Below are positions 10,333 through 20,700 of a DNA stretch of 64,000 bases, one piece after another (position 1 is the stretch's first letter; each line of letters opens with the position of its first letter). A program made the position numbers and the translations under genes. Under the pieces are notes generated by a model. The model did not search any database. It had not been told where the DNA came from and saw only the letters and a list, made by a program, of their open reading frames with translations. Source of the stretch: Branchipolynoe longqiensis (lineage: Eukaryota; Annelida; Polychaeta; Phyllodocida; Polynoidae); contig CM059194.1 of NCBI GenBank assembly GCA_030323885.1, positions 26,322,363-26,386,362 of the forward strand, given 5' to 3'.

Positions 10333-11206
10333 AAACTACCAATCATCACGTTCCCCGATACCATGCTCGACGGAGCAGGTTGCGCTATATGCCACTTGGC
10401 TCGCCCGTTCGCTCAAGTATGGTTCGGTTCTAAATTGCCTAAGTGGTCTGAATTTTTTCCTGAGGCAGCAGGGCGAGGCGGGAATTGATTATAAGAGCTT
10501 TGTGTTGGCTTCGACCTTGAGGGGGATCCGCAGAGTGAAGGGAGATGCCCCCCGTCGAGCAATGCCACTGCTGCCTCATATGCTGCGTAAGATGTTTGCA
10601 CTACTGACAAATAATCATGGCCATGTAGCTTGGCGTGCGGCAGTCTTATGTTCATTCAGGGGGCTATTAAGGAAGTCTCAGGTGACTATGTCTGACGCCG
10701 CCCTTTCTAGAGCCGACTTCGTCTTTTATGATTGGGGATTAGTTCTGACCCTGCATCGATCAAAGACGATTCAATTCAGAGAAAGAGTCCTTGAAATCCC
10801 CATTGCACGATGTTGCGACATTGATCTCTGTGCGGTGCATTGGACCGAGACTCACTTCCGTCAGATCCCGGCTGAACCTACCGCCCTTGCCTTTCGCCTT
10901 CCTTGCCTGGGGGGGGGGGGCTCTCGGCCTCTGCCATATAGTATCTACCAGGAGACCTTAACAAAATTTGCTTCAAGGGCAGGGCTCGATGCTACCTCCC
11001 TCTCTTCTCATTCCTTAAGGAGGGGGGGCTGCACCTTTCTGGCCATGTGCGGTGCCACGATAGAAGAACTTAAGGCCAGGGGTGACTGGGCATCAGAGAC
11101 CGTCTATGATTATCTTAAGACCCCATTAGGCACTCGTATAGTTAACGACATGAGGGTCACCGCCTCACTCTGTGCCGATCTCACGACTGGTGGGTTGGGG
11201 GGTTGA
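10160..11206 (+). CDS. Ngaro tyrosine recombinase
   Basis: A 348-residue enzyme that would integrate the circular DNA copy. An N-terminal core-binding region (to about residue 110) is followed by the catalytic domain: Arg in SFRGLLRKS (about 171), HSLRRGG (about 284-290), GDW (about 308, Asp where many enzymes have His) and TVYDYL with the Tyr nucleophile (about 315-320). HSLRRGG separates it from the HSTR enzyme at 2,005-2,880, so two branches of the superfamily are present. The frame overlaps the end of RNase H and differs from it. The first ATG may not be the true start; translation might come from Gag-Pol by frameshift or from a separate message. A G10 run at about 10,912 is read in frame as glycines. 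The ORF is intact and stops 20 bp before B1. Confidence 0.85.
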   Translation: MLIAREHFVVPRFLIFRISLSGIAVLKAEQQGYQQQSYARNSALARGVQIRKYFEYVENYQSSRSPIPCSTEQVALYATWLARSLKYGSVLNCLSGLNFFLRQQGEAGIDYKSFVLASTLRGIRRVKGDAPRRAMPLLPHMLRKMFALLTNNHGHVAWRAAVLCSFRGLLRKSQVTMSDAALSRADFVFYDWGLVLTLHRSKTIQFRERVLEIPIARCCDIDLCAVHWTETHFRQIPAEPTALAFRLPCLGGGGSRPLPYSIYQETLTKFASRAGLDATSLSSHSLRRGGCTFLAMCGATIEELKARGDWASETVYDYLKTPLGTRIVNDMRVTASLCADLTTGGLGG

Positions 11207-11226
11207 CGTGCAGCCGTCCCCCTTTG

Positions 11227-11607
11227 GCCTGTTTATTATGCTCGCCATGTCGCACAATAAAAAGTGACCGACCCACCTCTCGTTCTCTCTCTCTTATTAC
11301 ATAGCCCTACCTTATGGGATGTATAATTAATTATGCGTATATAAGTAGGCGGAGTATATATTTCTTATTATTATTATTATCACGATTATTCTACCATTAC
11401 ACCATAAGTATTATGTCCAATCGCTGACTTGCCTCGATTTGCCCCCGTTGCCCCCGCAACACCGCTGAACGGGTAGCCCTTGGCCAGTCTACTGCTTGTT
11501 TTCAAACTTTACCGGTAAGCCTGTTTATTATGCTCGCCATGTCGCACAATAAAAAGTGACCGACCCACCTCTCGTTCTCTCTCTCTTATTACATAGCCCT
11601 ACCTTAT
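11227..11607 (+). repeat. Ngaro right end: B1-A2-B2
   Basis: B1 (11,227-11,315, 89 bp) and B2 (11,519-11,607, 89 bp) appear identical, from GCCTGTTTATTATG to CCCTACCTTAT. A2 (11,316-11,508) joins B1 directly. A 10-bp palindrome, TTACCGGTAA, separates A2 from B2. Both B copies contain AATAAAA, which could act as polyadenylation signals. Confidence 0.88.
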
Positions 11608-11769
11608 GTCAGATATACGTTCTGCATACGTTATGTACATTGTGTGTACGTTGTGTATATGCCCATTTTTACCCCCCGGCGCTGAAAAGTTTGACAAATG
11701 CTGACATACTGAAAAATGTTCTAACGTTGCGCACACTCTAACGCCGTACCTCATAGTGGGGCAGGGACT

Positions 11770-12822
11770 TTAGCTCCGTTTGCAGCATGTTGCCAGCTGA
11801 CTGCATTATCTATTGGGGATTGTTCCTTCAGTTCCCTAAAACAAAGGTCATTGCCATTTTTAGTATAATTTAGAGACTTAGCTGGATAACTCATTTTGGT
11901 TCTACTTTAGCATGCGGTCTACTGCTACAGTGTTAGTGTGCGGTCTACATCAACGAACACTCACATCAGTATCCACCTTAAATTGAAGGTTAAGGGTCTT
12001 AGGGGTTAGGCTTAAAGTGCAGGTAGACCACACGCTAAAGTGCAAGTGGCCAGGTAAACCACACTAAAATGCCACCCTAATTTCATTATATACAAATGAT
12101 ATAGAGAGAGATAATGCAGTGGTCTAAGTAGGCCTATGTCAATTCGGTTGATGGCAAGATGAGATTCATATGGATTGCCTGTCAGGTCAACTTCAGGAAC
12201 CCTTTGCCAGAATTATGTTAGGCATGTAAATTGCTCACAGTGCTGGATTGTGATGCACGAATTTATAAAGGCATAATATTAGCCTGCTTTCAAACCATGT
12301 CCAATCTGAATCAGTAAACGCTTAAAATTACTATGCATATTACACAGTCCAGGCAAAAGTCCCCCAAAATGGAGTAGGCCTACGAGTTTTATCTACATGA
12401 GAATATCGCCACGTATAATAATAATAATAATAGTATTTCCACATGATCAATGTACACACAAGTTGATATTTATATCAGTAATTTGTTCACATGAAAAAGG
12501 AGAAAGCAGAAGTACAATACTTATGAGGTGCTTTCCCCATTTAAATATAACACATATACATTATTACAATGGATATCAGTTTGAAGATCTTCTTCTTTTT
12601 CATCAAGACTATTTATGTATGTAGTTGCAAATGGCTTTGACGTGAATGCTTAGGGAACTGTTGGTAGACAGCAACGGTAGGAAAGTTCATTTGCGCATCC
12701 CCTAATAGAATAAGGAAAATGGAGTTAGGTGACGAGGATGCTGGGGTTGTGCTAAGTAGGTTGGCATCCCGCTACCTACCAGTCAACACTGTTCCACAGT
12801 CCCAAGGACAATGCCACCCTTA
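11770..12822. other. Non-coding, no assigned feature
   Basis: No convincing gene, terminal repeat or array. An (ATA)n tract lies near 12,416-12,432. The stretch at about 11,925-12,065 repeats the words 'gcggtctac' and 'accacacta' in both orientations but without clean ends. Confidence 0.6.
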
Positions 12823-13157
12823 AGGCCCTGTCACACCTCACCGGATTGGGGGAAACGGACAGAAACCGAACAAAGTCTGTTGATAGTCCGGTTTGTGTCC
12901 GTACAAGTTTTGAACATGCACAAAACTAGGAACGGATGCCGCCGGACTGACATCTACAGTTCTTGTCTGGTTTGAGTTCGCTTAGTTTGCTTCCCGTTCA
13001 TTGGCTATCCGTTCATGTCCGTTTCATGTCCGTTTGTCCAATGGCCTTTGACCTGATATCACAGCATTTTGACACATTTTAATACATTTTGATACTTATG
13101 ACGCCCGGACTAGACAATTCTGTCCGTTGCTCAATCCGGCGAGATGTGACAGCCGCT
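12823..13157. mobile_element. MITE, GGCCCTGTCACAC family (copy 3), carrying the minisatellite unit
   Basis: 335 bp. The left end is AGGCCCTGTCACACCTCACC, the right end reverse complemented is AGCGGCTGTCACATCTCGCC, and TTA flanks both sides (12,820-12,822; 13,158-13,160). Its subterminal words differ from copies 1, 2 and 4: GAAACGGACAGAAACCG on the left and CATGTCCGTTTCATGTCCG on the right (about 13,015-13,035). These are the 11-bp unit of the 17.8-22.8 kb minisatellite, the right one inverted. A central GTTTTGAACATGCACAAAAC (about 12,907) matches the palindrome shared by the family. Confidence 0.8.
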
Positions 13158-13723
13158 TTAAGCATGTCTGTTGCAAAGTCTAAAAGCTATGCACTCATTA
13201 TTTACTTGTGTGCTTTTGTTGTTCTTATATTAAGCAATTATCTGGAATGGGATGTTGATTCATATAGTTCCTCTGATGTAAATATCAACCCAGGAGAGGG
13301 GGCTGACACATTTTATTTTTGAGGTAGATAAGAATGTTATTGTTTTCAAGGCTTCAAGTATTTTGCTTTTAATTGATAGCTTTATTTGATTGATTGATTG
13401 GTGATGGTTTAATGATGTGTCAGCAGCAAGGAAAATATTCATGGCAAAAGGGTTGTGGTATTTATTCTGTCAGTTTTTTAAATCACATATATATGACTAT
13501 ATTGAATTGTATATGAATATCTGAAATTGTCAGATTTGTGTCAAATGACCTGAAAGATTATCTCAGATGCATTTGTGAAGGGGCTAATTTGGGTTCAAAT
13601 GAGATCAAAATGTAACTCATAAAACATAGTTAAAATTACAGGAGGCAGTACAGTCTAGTTGTTCTTAGGAACTCTACATTTTGTTTGCGCTTTATATTGG
13701 TCATGGGGTCTCTCATGTGATTA
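13158..13723. other. Non-coding, no assigned feature
   Basis: AT-rich sequence with a short (GATT)n run near 13,388. I see no gene or element boundary. Confidence 0.6.
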
Positions 13724-14366
13724 AAAGGGCTGTCATACTATGACGTAAGAGCCAACGTAAGCCTGGCGTAGGTGACTTTTCGTCATTACGTTGAGGTACA
13801 TTGGGTTACGTTATGATGACGTCAGAATGACGTTAGACTGACGTCGAGCTACATCACGTTACGTCGTGTTACATTGGTGCGCGTCAAGGTTTTCAACATG
13901 TCCAAAACTTTCGACGTAGCTCGATGTGAAGCCATTATGTCGGGATGACGTCACGCTGACGTTAGGCGACCGTTACAGCTGCGTCGGTGAAGTTAGATCT
14001 ACGTTCTGTTACGTCAGAGCAATGCACAGGGAGGCGGACTTTGCGGCTCACTCCGGCGACGTTGGACTGACGCCAGCCTCTCGGTTGTCGACGTCGACTT
14101 ACATCGCGACAACGTTAAGCGACCCTAAGCGGCCGCTACTGTCACGCTAGGCTGACGTCATGCGCTGGGGTTTCGCAAGCCTCACGTTTACATAATAAAT
14201 AATTCCTTTGACCTCTCTCGTTGGCATGATGCTTTACCGATGTTACGTCAAACTACGCGGCATTGACGTCACAAATTTGCATATTACGCCGAGAAGTTCA
14301 ACGTGTAGAATTTATTTTCACATTGTGCCTACGCTGACGTCGTTACATCGTAGTGTGACAGGGCCA
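13724..14366. mobile_element. MITE, GGCCCTGTCACAC family (copy 4)
   Basis: 643 bp. The left end is AAAGGGCTGTCATACTATGA and the right end reverse complemented is TGGCCCTGTCACACTACGA. TTA lies at 13,721-13,723 and 14,367-14,369. The interior is unusually dense in ACGT (GACGTCA, ACGTTA, CACGTT). A relic of the central palindrome, GTTTTCAACATGTCCAAAAC, is near 13,889. Confidence 0.8.
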
Positions 14367-15136
14367 TTACATTCAAAATATTGTTGGCACGAGGCCATGA
14401 AATCTATGCATTCAAGCAGGATGTGTCTGAGTGTCAGTCAACACTGACACTCAATGCACTTGGAGGGTTCTCCCTTAAGTAAAAATGCATGAGTCAAGTG
14501 TGGCCTCTTTAGCATCGAGTGAGGATTAATTGGTCCGACAGATACCATCACGATGCTGTGTCTGTTCTTCCATGCATGGGGTAATGTTATGCAACTCGTT
14601 GTTTGGATGATATCACCCCATGCATCAATTGATAGAATAAACAAAGTATCGTGATGAGTGCCGATAGTTCTCACTTGGTGCCACATTGGCCAGTCTTAGC
14701 CACACTTGCTTTCATTTTCTGGTGAATTTTGGTATGTTCGTAGATCGAATCACCCACAAGAATATTTCGCAAGCCGACAATGTATCGACGAACGTACGAA
14801 AAATGAGGGAGTTTTCACTAATATTCATTTTTGGAACTGAAGTTACAAGTTTTGCTCATATTATTCTATTAATGACTTTTGTCCTTTTAATGAGCAAGTT
14901 TTAATTAATGCATCGCTTAAGGGCCTGGGGGGGGGGGTGCGGGGGAGAGATTCCACCCTTATATTTCAGAAAAGTAGCTTTTCTTGCATTACTGGTTTTT
15001 AAACTTGATTTATTTTTAATAAGAGGAATTGCAATCTCCGCTGCTCAGTGTGCAATCCTCATGTATGATAATTCACGACACGAGACGGAGCTATATTGTG
15101 GAACTTTATTGTAGTTCGAGTGTGTAGTAGTGCATA
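14367..15136. other. Non-coding, no assigned feature
   Basis: No supported gene. A G-run (about 14,929-14,937) is the only low-complexity feature. Confidence 0.5.
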
Positions 15137-15139
15137 ATA

Positions 15140-15430
15140 GTACAATGTGGGTAATCACTCAATAGTAAGCAGTGAGTAATCAGAACAGTGGCGAATAATA
15201 GTCAATGGGCATGGTGGAATCATTAGATAATCAATAGTCAACACTGTCGGTAGTCGGTAATCAATAATAGTTATGCAGTGAGAGATCAGAGCAGTAGTGA
15301 AGGTATAGTCAATAGGTAATGTCGGATCATGTAGATCATCAATAGCAATCCATAGATCATAGGTACATATAATGACAGGTATCACTGCAGTGAGGATCAG
15401 AACAATGAGAAAATAGGTGAGTGCATCAGG
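15140..15430. repeat. Diverged tandem repeat, ~107-bp unit, about 2.7 copies
   Basis: The word 'gcagtgag.(g)atcaga.cag' recurs at about 15,167, 15,273 and 15,384, and 'atagtcaat' and 'gatcat' recur at matching offsets. Copies are clearly diverged, so the array is old. Confidence 0.6.
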
Positions 15431-15439
15431 TATGCGGAC

Positions 15440-15945
15440 AGGTAGGTGGTATCTCGTTAGGTTGGTAGGGTAGTGGTGTGGGAGGTGGTGTAGGAGGTGG
15501 TGTGGGGAAGTGGGTCTGGGAGGTGTCGGGAAGGGGGGGGGCGAAGGGGAAGTAAGGAAGGGAGGGTCAGTGGGGGAGGGTCTGAGGTGGTGTGTTTTAG
15601 GTCGCGATCCGGGCCTCAACCCTTAATTTGTCGATGTTGGGTGGGTGGGTGGTTGAATTTGGGGGGGGGGGGGTCTTGTCGGTGCACTGTCTGGTGAGAA
15701 GTGGGCTGGGCGGGAGGCGCAGGGCAGTGTAGGGGCAGGGGAGGAGATGACGTCAGAGCGACGCTGGTTCCCGGTTGTGAGGTGGTAGTGGCGCCATCTG
15801 CAGGGCAATGAGGGAAGTAGGGAAGGCAGGGGGGGGGGGGGCAGTGTCGCCGCCTGTAGGGAAGCGGTTCAGGTAGATGAGAGGGGAGGGGAGGGCAGGA
15901 GGACAGAGGCGGTGGGGGAGGGCCAGCTCCGACTCGGTCTCGAAT
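15440..15945. repeat. G-rich low-complexity tract
   Basis: Strongly strand-asymmetric: many GGTGG and GGGAGG words and three G-runs of 9-12 nt (about 15,533, 15,660 and 15,829). Several G-runs lie close enough to form G-quadruplexes on the plus strand. The proline-rich minus-strand frames here are a composition effect. 15,946-16,612 shows nothing I can assign. Confidence 0.75.
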
Positions 15946-16612
15946 TACCCATATGACTGGAGTAATATGCACAATAGCAATGTACTCATGTATCAATAGC
16001 CTACTAGTGTAATGCTTTGCATATGAAAGCAATGGGGGCATGCTAATTTTCATCAGCATATGCCGACAAATAAGCATAAAAGTAGTATGCTCATTTGTAG
16101 ATTGATAATAACAATAAAAATACCTTAATGTGCTACTAGATTTGAACAATCCAGGTAGAAATGGCATTAATCAAACATCCAGAGAATAGCTAAGAAAGTG
16201 ATGTAAATAATGTCAAAGACAAAGTCCAATTTCATTTTAATGATGACCACCTAAATACATCAAAACAAGAGGTGTGCAAATTATTACCTTCATTTCCGTT
16301 AATTTGGCTGAAAACGATAAAAGAAGGGAAAACACATGGCACTAATAAATTCGTGGAATTGCGACCAGGTGCTCTGGACGCATCAGGTTATCTGAGAAAG
16401 TGCCGAATGAGGGGTTTTCTTAATTAAAAAAGAAAGAAGAAAACAGGAGTAAAATATGTCAAAACTGAGTTCAACCAAGCACATATTGAGCAGGTGCGGA
16501 GGAGTGTATAGACGATGGATGGTTATTTGATACCAATGCAGTTTGTGAATATACATGAGATAATGATTAGAGGATTTACATATCCATGTAGAGCCTTGAA
16601 AAAGCTTGAAAG

Positions 16613-17774
16613 ATAGTCATGGTCATCGTTTCGAGGCTATATCGACAATAATTCAATGTCACTAATTTTCTTCAAAATCATCAACTAGGACCTTTAGCAA
16701 TGTTCTGGTGCAATATCAAAATCATATTTCAATATCACCTATTTGGTGCAGAATCGTGGGTTAGTCATGGTCATCGTTTCGAGGCTATATCGACAATAAT
16801 TCAATGTCACTAATTTTCTTCAAAATCATCAACTAGGACCTTTAGCAATGTTCTGGTGCAATATCAAAATCATATTTCAATATCACCTATTTGGTGCAGA
16901 ATCGTGGGTTAGTCATGGTCATCGTTTCGAGGCTATATCGACAATAATTCAATGTCACTAATTTTCTTCAAAATCATCAACTAGGACCTTTAGCAATGTT
17001 CTGGTGCAATATCAAAATCATATTTCAATATCACCTATTTGGTGCAGAATCGTGGGTTAGTCATGGTCATCGTTTCGAGGCTATATCGACAATAATTCAA
17101 TGTCACTAATTTTCTTCAAAATCATCAACTAGGACCTTTAGCAATGTACTGGTGCAATATCAAAATCATATTTCAATATCACCTATTTGGTGCAGAATCG
17201 TGGGTTAGTCATGGTCATCGTTTCGAGGCTATATCGACAATAATTCAATGTCACTAATTTTCTTCAAAATCATCAACTAGGACCTTTAGCAATGTTCTGG
17301 TGCAATATCAAAATCATATTTCAATATCACCTATTTGGTGCAGAATCGTGGGTTAGTCATGGTCATCGTTTCGAGGCTATATCGACAATAATTCAATGTC
17401 ACTAATTTTCTTCAAAATCATCAACTAGGACCTTTAGCAATGTTCTGGTGCAATATCAAAATCATATTTCAATATCACCTATTTGGTGCAGAATCGTGGG
17501 TTAGTCATGGTCATCGTTTCGAGGCTATATCGACAATAATTCAATGTCACTAATTTTCTTCAAAATCATCAACTAGGACCTTTAGCAATGTTCTGGTGCA
17601 ATATCAAAATCATATTTCAATATCACCTATTTGGTGCAGAATCATGGGTTAGTCATGGTCATCGTTTCGAGGCTATATCGACAATAATTCAATGTCACTA
17701 ATTTTCTTCAAAATCATCAACTAGGACCTTTAGCAATGTTCTGGTGCAATATCAAAATCATATTTCAATATCAC
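16613..17774. repeat. 148-bp satellite, 7.8 nearly identical copies
   Basis: Unit starts fall at 16,613, 16,761, 16,909, 17,057, 17,205, 17,353, 17,501 and 17,649, exactly 148 bp apart. The last copy is cut after about 126 bp. Only isolated substitutions are visible, for example gtactgg for gttctgg near 17,145 and atcatggg for atcgtggg at 17,641. Such uniformity implies recent amplification or gene conversion. The unit has no ORF and no terminal inverted repeats. Confidence 0.95.
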
Positions 17775-20700
17775 GGACAAGAGACGGACAAGAAACGGAC
17801 ATGAAACTGACATGAAATGGACATGAAACGGACAAGAAACGGACAAGAAACGAGGGATGAAATGGACAAGAAACGGACATGAAACGGACAAGAAACGGAC
17901 AAGAAACGGCAAGAAACGGACATGAAACGGACAAGAAACAAACAATAAACGGAGATGAAAAGGACAAGAAACGGACTTGAAACGGACAAGAAACGAACAA
18001 TAAACGGAGATGAAACGGACAAGAAACGGATATGAAGCGGACATGAAAAGGACGTGAAACGGACAAGAAACGGAGATGAAAGGGACAGGAAACGGACATG
18101 AAACGGACAAGAAACGGAGATGAAACGGACAAGAAACGGATGTGATACGGACAAGAAAAGGAGATGAAACGGACAAGAAAAGGACAAGAAACGGACATGA
18201 AACGGAGAAGGAACGGACATGAAACGGACAAGAAACGGACATGAAACGGAAAAGAAACGGAGATGAAATGGACAAGAAACGGACAAGAAACGGACAAGAA
18301 AGGGACATGAAACGGACAGGAAACGGAAATGAAATTGACATGAAACGGGCTTGAAACGGAAAAGAAAGGTAGATGAAAGGGACAAGAAACGGACATGAAA
18401 CGGACATGAAACGGACAAGAAACGGACATGAAGCGGACAAGAAACCGACATGAAAGGATGTGAAACGGACAAGAAACGGAGATGAAAGGGTCAGGAAACG
18501 GACATGAAACGGAGATGAAACGGACAAGAAACGGATGTGAAACGGACAAGAAACGGAGATGAAACGGGCAAGAAACGGACATGAAACGGACAAGGAACAG
18601 ACATGAAACGGGACAAGAAACGGACATGAAACGGGCAAGAAACGGAGATGATACGGCCAAGAAACCGAAATGAAACGGACATGAAACGGACTTGAAACGG
18701 AAAAGAAAGGGAGATGAAACGGACAAGAAACGGACATGAAACGGACATGAAACGGACAAGAAACGGACATGAAACGGACAAGAAACCGACATGAAAGGAT
18801 GTGAAACGGACAAGAAACCGAGATGAAAGGGACAGGAAACGGACATGAAACGGAGATGAAACGGACAAGAAACGGATGTGATGCGGACAAGAAACGGAGA
18901 TGAAACGGGCAAGAAACGGACATGAAACGGACAAAGAACAGACATGAAACGGGACAAGAAACGGGCAAGAAACGGAGATGATACTGCCAAGAAACCGAAA
19001 TGAAACGGACATGAAACGGACATGCAACGGACTTGAAACGGAAAAGAAAGGGAGATGAAACGGACAAGAAACGGACATGAAACGGACATGAAACGGACAA
19101 GAAACGGACAAGAAACGGACATGAAACGGACAAACGGAGATGAAACGGCCAAAAAACGGCCAGGAAACGGACAAGAAACGGACATGAAACGGAGATGAAA
19201 CGGACAAGAAACGGAGATGAAACGGACAAGAAACGGATGTGATACGGACAATAAACGGAGATGAAACGGCCATGAAACGGACAATAAACGAACAAGAAAC
19301 GGCCAGGAAACGGACAATAAACGGACAAGAAACGGAGAGGAAACGGACAAGGAACGGACATGAAACGGACAAGAAACGGAAATCAAACGGACAAGAAACG
19401 GATGTGATACGGACAAGAAACGGACATGAAATGGATATGAAGCGGACATGACACGGACATGAAACGGACAAGAAACGGACAATACACGGAGATGAAACGG
19501 ACAAGAAACGGATATGAAACGGACAAGAAACGGACATGAAAAGAACGTGAAACGGACAAGAAACGGAGATGAATCGGACAAGAAACGGATATGAAACGGA
19601 CAAGAACCGGACAAGAAACGGACAAGAAACGGGCAAGAAACGGACAAGAAACGGACATAAAACGGACAATAAACGGACAATAAACGGAGATGAAACTGAC
19701 AAGAAACGGAGATGAAACGGGCATGAAACGGACATGAAAAGGACATAATACGGACAAGAAACGGACATGAAACGGACATGAAACGGACACGAAACGGACA
19801 AGAAACGGACAATAAACGGACACGAAACGGACAAGAAACGGACAAGACACGGACAAGAAACGGACAAGAAACGGACCTGAAACGGACAAGAAACGGACAA
19901 GAAACGGAAAAGAAACGGACAAGAAACGGTGATGAAACGGGCATGAAACGGACAAGAAACGGACATGAAACGGACAAGAAACGGACAAGAAACGGACATG
20001 AAACGGACAAGAAACTGACAAGAAACGGACGTGAAACGGGCATGAAACGGACAAGAAACGGACATGAAACGGAGATGAAACGGACAAGAAACGGACAAGA
20101 AACGGACAAGAAACGGACATGAAACGGAGGTGAAACGGGCATGAAACGGACAAGAACCGGACATGAAACGGACAAGAAACGGACAAGAAACGGACAAGAA
20201 ACGGACAAGAAACGGACAAGAAACGGACATGAAACGGACATGAAACGGACAAGAAACGGTCATGAAACGGACAAGAAACGGACATGAAACGGACAAGAAA
20301 CGGACATGAAACGGACAAGAAACGGACAAGAAACGGTCATGAAACGGACAAGAAACGGTCATGAAACGGGCATGAAACGGACAAGAAACGGGCATGAAAC
20401 GGACAAGAAACGGGCATGAAACGGGCATGAAACGGACATGAAACGGACAAGAAACGGTCATGAAACGGGCATGAAACGGACAAGAAACGGACAAGAAACG
20501 GACAAGAAACGGACATGAAACGGACAAGAAACGGACAAGAAACGGACAAGAAACGGACATGAAACGGGCATGAAACGGACAAGAAACGGACATGAAACGG
20601 ACAAGATACGGACAAGAAACGGAGGTGAAACGGGCATGAAACGGACAAGAACCGGACATGAAACGGACAAGAAACGGACATGAAACGGACATGAAACGGA

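Larger units (their letters stand above)
6373..11607 (+). mobile_element. Ngaro-type tyrosine-recombinase retrotransposon
   Basis: A 5,235-bp element with split direct repeats in the order A1 - coding - B1 - A2 - B2, the arrangement described for Ngaro, PAT and VIPER elements, which insert without an integrase. A1 is 6,373-6,566, B1 11,227-11,315, A2 11,316-11,508 and B2 11,519-11,607. It codes for Gag, RT plus RNase H, and a tyrosine recombinase with the HSLRRGG signature usual for Ngaro. No SGNH-hydrolase ORF, found in some Ngaro elements, is visible. No target duplication is seen: the MITE reads straight from 'agcaatac' to 'gtcagata'. A deletion in RT, one frameshift and one stop in RNase H make this copy defective. 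Confidence 0.88.
5805..11769. mobile_element. MITE, GGCCCTGTCACAC family (copy 2), split by a Ngaro element
   Basis: The left end is AAGGGCCTGTCACACTACGA at 5,805, preceded by TTA (5,802-5,804). The right end, reverse complemented, is AAGTCCCTGCCCCACTATGA, closing at 11,769 and followed by TTA (11,770-11,772). The two MITE halves are 5,805-6,372 and 11,608-11,769, together about 730 bp, close to copy 1 (703 bp). The interior carries the same ACGTA-rich words and a diverged form of the central palindrome (GTTGTGCATGCTCAAAA near 5,983). The 5.2-kb Ngaro retrotransposon sits between the halves, so it arrived after the MITE. Confidence 0.8.

Noticed and set aside
15155..16167. Proline-rich minus-strand frames
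   Set aside because: Caused by the G-rich tract and the ~107-bp repeat; no domain or splice pattern.
16613..17774. CRISPR-like array
   Set aside because: The 148-bp units are head-to-tail with no spacers; eukaryotic satellite.
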